64,000 nt of DNA from Mesaphorura yosii (lineage: Eukaryota; Arthropoda; Collembola; Poduromorpha; Tullbergiidae), in the NCBI GenBank assembly GCA_009869945.1, contig WIXG01000233.1, forward strand, positions 1-64,000, in the 5' to 3' direction. Numbering within the stretch: position 1 is the stretch's first letter; every line of letters starts with the position of its first letter. This document shows positions 47,001-60,200 of this stretch, piece by piece. The notes beneath the pieces were generated by a model that saw only the letters and a list, made by a program, of their open reading frames with translations, made no database searches and had not been told where the DNA came from. The position numbers were made by a program, and so were the translations under genes.

Positions 47001-50000
47001 AATATAGACGTATGCTGAGGTAAAATGAGACTGTAGCTGCGGCGATCATTGTGATAATGATGCTGAAACAATGTACCATGGCATGAAGTCGATGAAACGA
47101 TCGTGTGGTGTTCGCCATTGGGCGAATTGAACGGTTCACCAGTCGACTTGATGGGCCTACAAGTGAATTCGAGTAGTATTTTAAGAAGTTTCAAAGACAC
47201 CTGCCAGAAAATAGTTTCAGCCACATAAATTTCCGAACCATGAATGCAAAGTACGCAGGAAAGTCAAAGTCAAGTGATTCGGAACACGATCTTGCTCTGA
47301 ATACGGCGCAGAATGAATGATGATGTTTTCTGAATGTGTGTGGCATTCCATTCAGGGCAGTGCAAATGTGAATGCCAAGACCGTACTGGACAAGGGCCAT
47401 CGTCTACTTCAGAGCTCTGGAATCTTGACTTATGACTCCAAACTCAAGCTTTGTCATGGAGTTATCTGGGATCACTGTCCAGAGTCACATTTACAATCAT
47501 TCCCAATACGGTTACGGCATTACGCAGAAGTATTGAGTCGTAGAATTTTTAATCTTGTTTTAATTGAGCCGTAGCATAAATTAGTGCGTTACAACGTTTA
47601 TTTTCACATTTGTGGTATTAATGACGTTTCACCCAATAAAAATGAGCTCAAGCGAAGAGATATAACTATGCATGGCTTTATGACTGAAAACTTTGAATCT
47701 AGTTTGTAAACACGAGTAAGTTTCTGATGCGTATGGTGCGTGAGCCGTGAGAATGACATTTGAATGGAGAACTATGCGTATGCATTGTGGAGTTGACCTT
47801 TTCCTTTTGAGTTTCGTTGCTTGATGCTTGAGACTATATACTAAGCTCAGTCTATCCAGACAGCCTTCATGAGCTGCAGCAAGAGAAATACCAAGATTCA
47901 ATAAATTATACAACACACAACGCACCCATCACTATCATGTATAATTGTGCGTGTGATTGCTTCTGCCTAATTTAATTATAAGGTGCCTTGAATTGAATTT
48001 TGATGACGAGTGAATAGAAACTCATTTACTAGCACTCGCGCCGTCGCATCACCCTCGTACATTGCACACGCACGCGTTTGATCGAGCTTTTAACTGCACA
48101 CAGTTGCGAATGGGTGCATGATTTATTCGAAATTTGGGAAATGCAAGACAAGGGATTGATTTATGATTTGTCACCCACTGCTTACTCCAAGAATGAAGTT
48201 CGTTGAGGCCTGAATATCGTGAACTTAAACACAACACAGCGAACGCATGACTCCAGTAAATAATAATCAAATTAAAGTGGAACGGATTAACATACAACAG
48301 AAATTCCAGTACCGACATTTGACTTTGCACTTATTGTGCGTGCGCAAAGCAAGACAAAATTGTCTCGAGTGTCTCAACTTTATTTTAAAGCGTATTCTCA
48401 CGCTCTTGTTGTGTACAGCTCACAAATAGAATTTGACTATTGAATTTAGAGTCAATGTTTAGTCTGGACTCTTGACTCTGCCAGACTCAAATCTTGTGAC
48501 AAGCAAATGCCACAGTCGCAATTGGCAAATTCTTGGTGATGAGATGTTTTATTTGTTGCCTGGCCTGGCATGCTTGTGCTCGCCAATTTAATGCACATAA
48601 AATAGGGAGGGGCAACTCAATCTTTGTTGTCAACTCTTGACAGACACAAAGCATGTAAGCAAGTACGGCGACATTAGAAGATTCATAAATTCTCAACATA
48701 AAACTCTCAGACAAAAGTTTCCAACCAGTCTAGTGGTTTGTAGGGAGGAGTGTGTAATTTCTTGTCAATTTCGCAAGGAGCGTCATAAATCTGCCTCAAT
48801 TCACAAAAACAAGATAATTGTAGACGATGGAAATGACACTCATTGGCAGGCCAGCAATTATCTGCGGTTTTATTTTTTTCGTATGTTTACAATTCCGATG
48901 ATTTATTTATGGCTTTTTTGTTTCTGAGAAAAGTCTAAATATTGGTGGATTCGCATTTGGCATTTTACCCTTGACATTGAGGATAAGCAATCACCGTAGT
49001 AATTATGTATACGATTTACCGCCAGAAAATTGGGACCAGGTTTACTGTAGGTAAATTATGCACCTGAAGTTCGTTTTCTGACAGCAATCCTTTCAGTTTT
49101 AGGCGCGTCTTGCACCAAACTCGGCTGCAAGCCTCACTTGAATCATAATGACCAAATTCCGACACCGGTGCCGCCAATACCAGTTTCCTTCTTTGATGCC
49201 GCCATGTCATTTCGTCTGGTTCGGAATAGAAAATTGCATTTCTGTTCCTAAGCCCTTCTGTCGGCGTGCTTAAGTTTTTAAGAGTTTTGCATTAATATTT
49301 TTACAACTAAGGTTCGACCGGAAATATTTTCTCATAAAAATATGCGCACATGCAAGCGTGAGTGAAAAGGCGGTGGAATGCCGATTATTTATTGAGACGG
49401 GCTATAAGGATCAGACCGAACTCGAACTTGAAACTCGGAAATATCGGGAAGGCAAAGCGAATGTTTAAGCGAAAGCACACTTATTGAATTATAATACAAG
49501 TCGATCGTGTCGCGAATGAAAAGCTTTTAGGCAAATTAGTGACTTGGACTCAAGTCAGAAGACAAAGAGACAATTCGAATTCCTTGTCCTGCAAGAAATT
49601 CGCTTCTGACTTGGAATATGTCATAACTCAGTATAGCAGTGCACAGAGTCCGTAATGTAGCATGAAAACTTTGTAATGGCACGCCATTCCGCTTAATACT
49701 TGAATTATGAATTCTATTTTCTTTCTTTATTTCTTTAAATGTCAAAAACTAAAGTAAAAAAGTTTATTACGCATGAAGTTTGTATTTCACGTCTTATTGC
49801 CTGTTCGAGCGAGAACTCAAAGCGAGAAGCATTTAGACAGCCGAACAAATTCTACATTCCAGTTCCAGCAGTGAGAAACCTTTCCAGAGCTGTACCAGGT
49901 TCCATGTCTCCATGCATATAAATTATGAAAATGTCAAGCGCTCCGAGCAAAGACACGGTCTTTAAAACGGCCATAGGGGCATTTAGCGTTTGTCGTATTG

Positions 50001-53000
50001 ACAGTTCACATTTACACTTGCACTCTACCGCTAAATACATGTTCAAATGTTATTAACCACTTCATCATGAGTGAAAGCAATTTAAATCAAGGTGACAAGT
50101 TTGTAGTTATGAGGTTATATACGGGAAAACGCAACTGTGATTGCAGAATATGCTTGTACGAGAATGAATTCATATTTCTCAGTTCATAAAACGATCATCA
50201 TTAAAGTCTGGTCTTGGCTTGGCTTCCATCCAATGAATCTCTGGGATCGTCTGTTTAATGTAACTCGCTACAAGGCAGGCAATGGCAACTCTGTCGGCAT
50301 TTTTTGCATTCATAATTTTCGGTTGCAATTTTATTGACTTGCCTTTGACTCCTCTTTTTCCAGCGACCTGGCAAAATGATAAACCGGGATGCTGACAGTT
50401 TGACTAATTGATCATGATCGCCGAAGTGATTTATGAGCTCGCATTCGATTATTGCAGGAGCGTTAACCAGAAACACCCCAAATACTCCAAATTAATCCAA
50501 TTAAGCGTGTTCCACCTAAATTGCTATTAAAAGAAATCGAAGGGCTCCGCAGCTCGGCTCGGCTTACACGACGAGACGCCGGGAAGACGGTGAATATCGC
50601 ACGGTGGAGCAAGAGTGCATATTAATTTACACTAAAAAAACAAGAAACTCGGTGGACTCGTGATATACAAGAAGAAACGTACAGTTGAGATTTCTCTCCA
50701 GCGTACACATTTACGTTGGTCATGCTCATGCATTTTTCTTCCAAGTTAAGCGTAAAATGTCGAGCAAGAATTTGAATTTCCTGATATGAATTAACATACT
50801 GCACCAAAATATATTTTCCGTATACAAACATTGAGGCGGGTTAACTACGTGGAATCAACAACATAATTTGGTACAGGAGGGCTGCGATATTCAATTACTT
50901 GTGATGGATTACAATAGGACGCGAATATCATATTTGCAGAAGATTCAATTTCAGGTTAATTCAAAACTTGAGAAATGCGTAATACTCAAGTTAAATCGAT
51001 TGAATTTCTTCCGGCTTTATAAGCATTAAGTTCAGATGTAGACTAGCTTTCCGCGTGGTTTCCTAATTTAAAGTACATACAGATGCATAGTATATTGATG
51101 CTTCATTCTTCACAATCTCAGCAACGCTATCCACTAACATCTGCACAACTGTCACCTCTGTGAGTAGAAATGCTAGTTGATGAAAAGCATAATAGATTGA
51201 ATGGCATCGGCACTCATTCCTTGCTCAAGTATCTAGCAAGAGTCTGGCTTGAAGATCAGTGACACTCATCATCAGTGACAAGGATTCCTCCTTCCATCGT
51301 AAGCTCAGATTCATGTCGTCTTCTAAAAAATTACACGTTGCAACAATGGCGAAGGGAGAGCACATTAGAATTTGGAAGGTCAACATCGAAGATGCGGAAT
51401 GCACGCCATTTGTCAGTTGTCTTCTGTGAGAGTCAACTTCATTCTTTGTCTCGTGCGCGTTGCACTTTAGTAATTGTTCACCATGAACTTGGACTTGGAC
51501 CTTATTTGCAGTGATTGATGCTGTCGATATTAGATAATCCTCAGAACCAGAACTTCCTGGTCTTTTATCCTCAGTGCGGGCTCCGTAAAAAATGAAGCAC
51601 CCATTCATACCACCATCCGCACGTGCAGCTCCTCTGAGTCTGCTTCCTTTTCATTTGACATCAATTTAGTAAATTCAGCAGCACATTCGACCAATACCAT
51701 CTGCTCGAATCTCTTTTCGCAAAACAGTCAAGAACACGCAGAACACAGTTTTTTGGGAATTTTTTGCGCGCTTCACGGAAGGAAAGAGCCTTAATAAATA
51801 AAGAAACCTGACAAGCAGGCCATTGCCTGATCTGGCCCCGTCTTGTCTTACAATTTGTAGAATGCGAAGAGATTAGGGAAATACAAGAAACCACGATTTA
51901 TGGTCCAATGCAAATGTTATTAAGACGATTTCTGGTACTATCCAACTATTCAACAGCGGCAGCAGTCGCAGATAACATCTTGAAAATATTTAAAACTTGG
52001 GCTTTGGCTCTCGTTACGCCTTGACTCATGACTCTTTGATGATGTCTCACTCAAAACAAGGCACGCTCGCTCTCCGCGGCTGCGATGGACGAGGGCACGA
52101 GTTCGGCAATGACAATGGCCATTAACTGACGGTATCAAAGAGCCGAGTTGCGATTCGCGAGTCAAGAAGTTGACAAAAACACAAAATCCATGAATTATTG
52201 ACTTGTTGACGACAACATGAGCCAGAGATAGTTGTTTCCATGAAAAGACCTCGCGTGTTCGTCTTTCTTCCACCGCATCGTAACAACTTCAATTTGCATG
52301 GGCACAGTTTTCTTTGAATATGAACATTGTATCATTAAGATTTGCAAAACATATCAATTTCCATTCATTCCCTGTGCTCTTGAGCACGAACTCTGCGTTA
52401 AACAAAATATAAGCCATAAATACAAAACTAAATGAATTGAATGGAGATGGTTTGCTTTTATTGCCTTTTGCATTGTAAAAAGGTTCAAATCTCAAACGTT
52501 GTTTTGCAAGTGCTGAATTTCAGGCTTTCGTATTTCATTCAGATGATTTTAATGGTGGACCAACCCAAGTTTTAAGCACATGCCACATGTGTTTTGCAAT
52601 AAAACTTAAAATAACGAGTCAATTCATCAGCAGAATGCATCAAGCGATCTTGTAGATGACGAGTCTCTTGTCTTTGCGCAACTTTTGTGTGGAAATTCAA
52701 ATTCGATGGTCCACGTATCCACGCCCTTCGCTTCTCTTTAATTATCATAAAATTGCTTGTCTTGAAGCATTGTCATAATCAAGACTCAAATTGAGATGGA
52801 GATGGAACACGGTAAAAATGTCAGCGAGTACATTTACTCGTGCCAAGTACCTTATATTGGGACTTTTTCTTTTCTATGACTGGGTTCATGGTCTCTGGTG
52901 TCCCTGTTTTTGTTCCGGTTTATGATTTCGCCAATTAGAAATTTACGACTTATGATTTTTAGCGCTTTGAGTAATAAAATTTCGGCTCTCCAACATGCTC

Positions 53001-53627
53001 GGCGGTTCTGCGTGCCTTCGCACGCAAGTGTTCCTTCTTCGTGCTTCTGTAAGGCAGCGTGAAACTGACAAGTTCCAGAAAGGAATGGGCTCCGTAAACG
53101 GTCTCATGATTTACAGCACTGTTAATTGCAGTGTATTGTAGTATACTTGTTTCTTTACATTTTGATTGTCTATATTGTGTTGTATTTGACATTGCTTCAG
53201 ACACCCAACATCAAAATTCGCAATCTGTTTACATATTCTCAATTCATTCCTTTCTTTCCAACTGCGACCCGTTTGGTCACTCCAGCGCATTGTGCCGAGT
53301 CAAGTTCTACAGTTGCAAGAAACATTCAGTCGAAGTTTAAAATCCTCAAGTCGTTAAACAACATTGCCGTCGTCGTTTATTTGATGCTGCGCATCCGGTT
53401 TTAAGTTGTCAACAACTGAAAAGTTTAATCCGGGCAGACATTGTGTAAATAATCGCATTATATTTATTATCCTTAACAGACGCATCAATAAACTAGCCTA
53501 TTTTGTCAACAACGTAATGGTGATTTGAGAGTGGCACGCATTTGGCATAAACATGCAAAATCACGCAATATTTAGCCTGAACCTTGACGAGGTATTAATT
53601 TTACGATTTCATTTTCGCAAGTTGCAG
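44025..53627. other. 9.6 kb gene-poor region, probably upstream/5' intronic DNA of the ADAMTS-like gene
   Basis: No exon could be supported on either strand; open frames are short and lack motifs. It should contain the 5' exon of the ADAMTS-like gene, because exon 53628 has no in-frame start. Noted: a CCTG microsatellite (44820-44850), a small hairpin near 53010 and a CAACAAA-rich tract near 53830 just beyond. Many short conserved-looking words (GACTCA, TGACTTG) suggest regulatory density. Confidence 0.4.
44820..44850. repeat. (CCTG)n microsatellite
   Basis: Tandem CCTG units with one interruption (CCGTG). Confidence 0.7.
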
Positions 53628-56600
53628 AGTGACAACAGCTGGAATCTACTTTCTGGTCGTACTTGTCCTTCTGGCTGAATCACATTCTGGACGAACGCAT
53701 GGCCGCAAAAGAGAGGTAAGAGCGCTGTAAAATGTCAAAAGTTCCAAGCATCGTGTGAGAACAAAGAGGAGTAGTCAGTAATCGGAACATGATTAGAGTT
53801 TCACTGGGCAAGTAACAAATGTTGTTGTCAAACAAACAACAAACAACAAATGTCAGCCCTTTTAAATGAAAAATTGATTACATTGCTGAAGAGGACAAGA
53901 AAACATGCTCTTACCGTGTAAACACTTTTATCCCTCGTTTCTCTCATTAGAGTTCAGATGACAAGAACCACAAGTACCAAGAAAGGTAAAAGAGGTGTAT
54001 ATTTTCATCGGATCTTTGAAAGTCGTAGATACAGGACTTGGCCTTCAAACGGAGTAGGAAGTGTGCATTCTGTTAACTACCGTGGTCAACCAAGTCCAAG
54101 CACTTAACGTTTTTTGTTTCTTAAGTGGTCATAAAAATTTACTAGTTAAAACCTTCGAAGCACTGTGATATTCTCTGAACCAAGCACTATGTATCACGCA
54201 ACCTAAAATGCGTCAGACATAAAATGCAACGGAATCAAATCATGTCGTTCGAATCTCGACTACCTTCTCTGAAAGTCCGATTTTATAAAGTTAAAGTAAA
54301 TTAATGAGAACTTGGCGATGAAATTCTTTTGTACCACTAATTTGGTGGTAACTGGGTTTTAGACTTCTGCCTCAAAGAATTCCATTCCATTCCATTTGCA
54401 GATTCTTCAGTGACGTTGTCCTCCAATACAGTAATGTATGCAATTAATTAACAACTTGCACTATGCCCAGATTCAGCGTCGTAACAAGCGAGAAGGAAGC
54501 TGGTCTAGTTGGTCAAATTGGTCCATGTGTTCCAGGTCTTGTGGTGGTGGCATCAGAACCCAGACAAGAACATGTCGTGCGCTGTAAGTGAACCTGAATG
54601 ATTTATTGCTGCGAAATTATGAACAGCTTCTTGCGTGCACTGATTTTTTGCGTAAATGAGATTTTTCCAATTAACGACTTATTACACGCGTAATTATAAG
54701 CCATATGCTTGCGTAATTTCTTGGCCACTTGCCATCCTGCCATTACCGAAAGAAGCTGCATGCGGCATTCGCCGGCCTGTCAGCGTTTAATGCCTGGGTG
54801 CGTCTTACAAGCCATGTCTCGTTAGAAAGATGTATGACTCGCACGCGATGAAGTGCGAACTAGTGAGAAGTAATGAACCATATTAAAATGTGGTAAATCC
54901 TAAGATGACAGGCTCTTAATTTGAAGTCTGAAGTTAATGAGCGCAGTTCATACAGATTTCAATGAATAATTCATGTGGTCGATTACGATCTCAAATGAGC
55001 AAGCGGATTGAAGACGAGAGCCCGATAAAATCAGTTCTTTAAATACGAGACTGGCCACTGACGGAGTCCATAACGAATTTCTCGTGCCTCGGTGAGCTGT
55101 TTACCTTTTAACTATAAGCTACTGGCTGCTGTTAATGTTGAGACAGTCACCGACTTTATGAAAGGTGAGTCTGCAAGTGGCAATAGAGACCGAGCCTGGG
55201 TCACGTCGCTTCGCGCTTCAGCAAGATTCATTAGGTTCTAAATTTTATGAGCCGAAAGCAAATCTCTGTCTTTAGGTCAACTGTATCCGAAACTAATTGC
55301 GTTCCCCTTAGTCAGCATAAGAAACGCTTTCCAGGCAAAGAACCGGCTTTCGAAATTGGACTGCGTGAGGTTGATGCTTCCGGAACGATTCGAGACGAGC
55401 TCGAATTTACAATGCAATCTTTATTACTACTCCGTGCATTTAAATTCTTTTGTAATTCATAAGTAATAATTGAAAATATGAGCATTGCATGCATGTTAAA
55501 TTAACAGGAGAGTCCAGCCCAACTCGAAGGAAATTATTGAAGACAGTAAACTGTGGAAGAATGTCTCAAATCGGCACTGCGAAGGGCACTCAACGAGACA
55601 TCATATTTGTAATACAGAGGTAACCCCTACATTAAACATATTATTTCATCTCACACAAAATCTTGTTTTATAACCTACAATCTTCCTGATTTCTGTGAGG
55701 TGAAAACTGCGTCGTAAAGTTTTTCAATTCTTCTTTTTACTGTTAAACATTTTGTCCTTGCGTGATACCATTGCTATTCTCCTTGTCATTTATCTTGCCG
55801 TTTCTTCCTTTTCTGTTGTCGGTGTGTTTAATTGCGCAGTTTACTGAATCCTCTGGTTAAAAAAGAGTAAAATATTATTTTTGACAAATTATGTCATGAT
55901 TCAAAATGAGTTAATTAGAATTCAAAAGTACCTGTTTCTGGTTTTGACAATGTTAAGCGTTGCGTGACAGAAACGACTGCGACGCAAATGAATCCGGTCA
56001 AAAACCCGGAAAGATGTGCTCCCACGTCGAATTCAAGACACACACCTCTTCAGATTCTGGTACCAAAATCCGACGGAGAAAATGATCATTTGAACGAGGG
56101 TCAGTAAGTTTGTCACAAGGCCGGTGATCTGGTGTTGGTTTTCTTCTCGGATGCGATGTGCCACAAATGAAGTTATGAACTGAAATGGGAGAAATATTCA
56201 TCGATAAATGTTGGGTCAAATGTGGTAGTTAAAACTATGACTGGTGAAAGAGGCAAAGAGTATAAATTACGCCTAGAATGAGGTGTCAGGGGAAAAGATC
56301 GTGGTCGACTTTCCACGTAAATAGCACAAGCATTTACGAGCTCAGAGTTCTGAGAAAGGCGAGCTTCTAAAATTGGAGTCAGCGAATTTAATCTTTCTGA
56401 GAAAAACTTTTATATAGGGCTGGGATCCAATGGGCTAAGTACACGTCCCCGTGATTCTTTGTTTTCTGTACTAATGACTAAATATATCATGCGACATATT
56501 TTGCTTCAAAACCAATTCTCGGAAATAAAATATGCGGTTCCTTGATGTCTGAAATAGGAGTATTTGCAACATACGACAATTCGTTTAATCTAGAAGCTTT

Positions 56601-57255
56601 TACTGATACCCACACTCATTTTTCAGACATGCCCAAAGGGAACGGCGGACATACGTGAAAGCCAATGCAATGCGTTTGACCAGCGGCCGTTCATGGGCAA
56701 AATGTACCAGTGGGAAGCGTACATCGACGGTAAGCAAGAAGAATATTCTCACGTGCATAGTTCCAGCATTTTATGGCCCATTACGGTCCAAGCGCATAAT
56801 TCAAACCCATCTTTACTGCTTTTAAATCTTCCAGAAATAGATCGACGTGATAAAATGTGTTAATGAGATCAAAGGCAGTTCGTGTTAGAAATTGAATTAA
56901 TGAAGCCTTTATAAATCACCCAAGCGTAAAAAGAGCAAAACGCACAATTGTATCGCACCGTCGTAAAATTGAAGAGTCTTCTTTGAGAAGAATAATTTAA
57001 TAACTCAATTTGGTCTGAATGCTTTTATTTCTGTACTCAGAACGAGCTCCGTGTTCTCTGACATGCCGTGCTAAAGGATTTCGTTTCTTTACGACGCTGA
57101 GTCAGACTGTTATCGATGGCACGTCGTGTACGACCAACTCGGAGTCGTTCGCACCGATCTCAATGCCGATGCTGCATCAAGAAACTGGACCATCATCCTC
57201 CCCGTCGACGAAGTCGTTGCAAGACCTTCAAGTGTGCATCTCCGGAGTGTGCACG
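53628..57255 (+). CDS. ADAMTS-like protein, N-terminal exons (partial)
   Basis: Secreted extracellular-matrix protein of the ADAMTSL/papilin group. Exons: 53628-53715 (signal-type helix [17 protein letters not shown], then basic THGRKRE), 54471-54580 (TSP1 start: [19 protein letters not shown]), 55508-55619 (rest of TSP1, ending HHICNTE), 56627-56729 ([17 protein letters not shown], start of the cysteine-rich module) and 57041-57255 ([16 protein letters not shown] to [10 protein letters not shown]). Phases agree (0, 2, 0, 1, 0). The expected next part (GCD and spacer, further TSP1 repeats) is not found before 64000. The first exon with the start codon is also missing; it must end with two extra bases. 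Between the modules, a Ser/Pro-rich insert in the last exon is atypical. Drosophila relatives would be nolo or loh; which one is undecided. Confidence 0.8.
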
Positions 57256-60200
57256 GTAAGATGCGCTTGTCCATTGTTCAGATCACGAATCCAGGGCGCA
57301 AGGACCCACCTGAGTCGATCTTTTGTCCAATTCAAGAATAATTGAATTACTCTCGATACAAATCTCGAATCACAGGTAAAATCTCAAATCTCCAATCCAC
57401 GCATTCCATTATGCGGGGAATGAGTTGTCAAAAATAAGTGCATAATTACCAACTAGCAATACATGCATTTCTCCATTAGTTGTAGTTATTCAGAGAGATA
57501 TTGTCCATCCAATTCTCACCTTGCTACGCGAATATGCGCAATCAATTTCAACTACCATATTAAACTTGGACGATGTTTGCCTTACCAGTACAATATGAAG
57601 AAACTCTAATTGGTATCCAGAGCGAGCGGTGAAGTTTCTCCCATCCCAGTTGAAATTGTAAGACAGGCCTGGCAACGAGAAAGGCGACTGTGAATTCAAA
57701 TGATCGAATCTTCTTTGACTTGTCATACTGTACACGTACAATCAAATTATAATTAATTGCCGGCTTGTGCAATTTAATTTGTGTTTGTATTTGCAACAGG
57801 TTATTAGTCAGGAATTAAATATTAACAGACCGGACGGGTTTGAACAAGCGAATTGACGCACCGGGTGTTGGTAAACATGAAACGACCCACGAAACTCATT
57901 TTTCATCTCAACATTTGCATTGTGCGAAATCATAATTAATTGAATGGTATTGACAAGTTGATGTTGATGCTGATGCGAATGGATTTTTAAGAGAGTGAGT
58001 CTCAGCTTGCCTCCAGCCAGCAGCCGGCAGTGTTTAAGTGGTTAGCATTCGTGGTTTACGCATTTACACACGGAGAGTTTAGTGCCAGTCTCGGTCTCGA
58101 GTTGTGCAAGTTTATGAAAATATTCCATCTATCTGCCAGTTGCCCAAATCTTTGCCAGTCTGCAAATCTTCACTTTGTTTACAGCTCCTCATGGAACCAC
58201 AGGATCTTAATCTGGTATTCATGCACACATTCGGCGAGCCAAGTGCGAATTCCCTTGCATTTCTTGCATGCACTTCGTTTTTACTTCACCACAAGTTGTG
58301 AATTCGATTTGGTAGATGACTTGCTGAGAGTTCGTTTCTCCTCTCGACGGCAACTGCTGCGCTGAAATGAAATGCAGCCGATCAGTCTGAATCTGGGTAT
58401 CGGAGGCGTGAGATCATGCACTGCACGGCACGGCGCTTGCATTCCACTGCGATGCCCTGCCAGTAGACATGATTCATGAATATTGTGCACATATTTTTCA
58501 CTTTCACTAACTTCCTGGGCTCATTGATAGGAAACCACGTTCATACACCTGAACTTTCGTCCCGCTGCATATTTATTTACATGAAAGGGTACGAAAAGTA
58601 CTCACGATTATTCTGCTTCATCTTAAGAAACGTGTGACTCGGTGCTTCGTTGCCGTTCCTTCGCTAATAATTTAGCAACTGCAAAAATCAGAAGTCATAA
58701 TTCACGCCTATTGCCGAGGCCAGGCCATCTGTGCTAAATCAGTCCACAGCGGCGGTCCACGTCCAGTGAGTCCCGCACGTACAACAAAAAGGAAATGAGA
58801 TCACACATAAATTCACTGCGGGTGTAAGACTGCCGACTACCGAGTGTACTGAGTTCCAAATTGCTCAAATTTATTATCAACACCAGCTGAAAGAAGCAAC
58901 AGCAACAGCTCCCAAGTTACATTTACATTACATGCAGTGAGATGTGATGTGGCCAATCTGATTTTGGACCAGTAGCCGAACTTGCCAAGCGCAGCAGAGC
59001 ACACATGTCAATGGACTTACTGACTGATAAACCCGCATCGTGCGTCTTCATGGCTGCGCACAAAAGGCGGCTATGTCACGTTTCATTCGGAAACACATAC
59101 ATCAAAGATTATAAATCAGATTAATTTAGCAAGCATTGAACCAGAACACGAGCATTACGCTACGCTTATGCCGAATATTTGAGCTGCAAAGCTTAAAAGC
59201 TTTTGTAGACTCACATCAGACGTCAAAACATGCCATGTGGGTATTTCGGGCGTTCTAATTTTAAAAACCTAGATTTTGATTAGGAGAATTATGCATGCCA
59301 TCACAGAAAGCTTTCTCAACCTTACTCACATTGAGGGCTGCATGACTGCATGTCATTGCACTCTTTCAAATTCCAGTTTGTGCATAAAGCTGCTCGACTC
59401 GCAGACGCTCGGATAAAGTTGTACTCATCCATTATCGGGATTCTCTGTGGTCTTGAATTTGCATAAATAAATAAAGAGAATTCAGTCGTTCATATTTTCT
59501 GACTGCCTTCATCTGGCTGAGCTAAGATTTCTTGCCATTTCTTATTCTGTCCTTCTTCTGGTGGTAGGATTTATGCACTGCAGGACAGCGACGGTAAGTA
59601 AATACGCAATATGAAAATGAGTCGGAGTCAGACATTCGCAATTTGCAAAACACAAACCAACGCACCTTGCGTGTGGTTCTTAAGTGATTAATTACACGAA
59701 ACAACGGTTTTCATTCGTCGCATTTATAAATGTCGCAGGTTTTCAACTTCACTTTGCTGATTTTCGTATTGCATATGTAAATTCGCCTGAGAACATTTAT
59801 TTACCTGAGCCGCTTTTACTCATTCCGAAGTCTCATCTCGTCTGAAATGAATTTGAGGAAAAATTGTCTTGAATTCCAACAGATTTCCATTTTATTAACT
59901 TAGAAGGCGCATCTTTTGTCTTGTCAGATTTCATGTAAACAAGGCAGTCGACGAGTAAGAAAGTGCGTGCGTCAAAGAATTCATGTAAATAGACACAAAC
60001 AAGTATCCTCAGACAAGGGACAAGAATGTGACTCATTTTTATCAGAATCTCGCAGTCGGACAACAAATTCACGAGACTGAGTAAGATTATCGCCGAATTA
60101 AAGTTTATGACGTGAGCTGCGTGTAAATATTCATAAAACCTTCGTCCACAGGCGTCGAAAGAATGTCACCTTCTCGGTGATAAGTCAATTTGACTTTGCA

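Noticed and set aside
46909-47400. Overlapping minus-strand frames with a hydrophobic stretch
   Set aside because: No conserved motif, no consistent splice model; probably chance.
53951-53985. Possible 35 nt exon [11 protein letters not shown] of the ADAMTS-like gene
   Set aside because: Its splice sites look usable, but including it puts the TSP1 exon out of frame, while skipping it joins 53715 to 54471 perfectly.
54244-54260. tRNA T-arm-like GTCGTTCGAATCTCGAC
   Set aside because: No acceptor, D or anticodon arm could be fitted upstream.
57256-57345. Read-through C-terminus of the ADAMTS-like exon
   Set aside because: A good GTAAGA donor at 57256 and loss of family similarity beyond it favour splicing.
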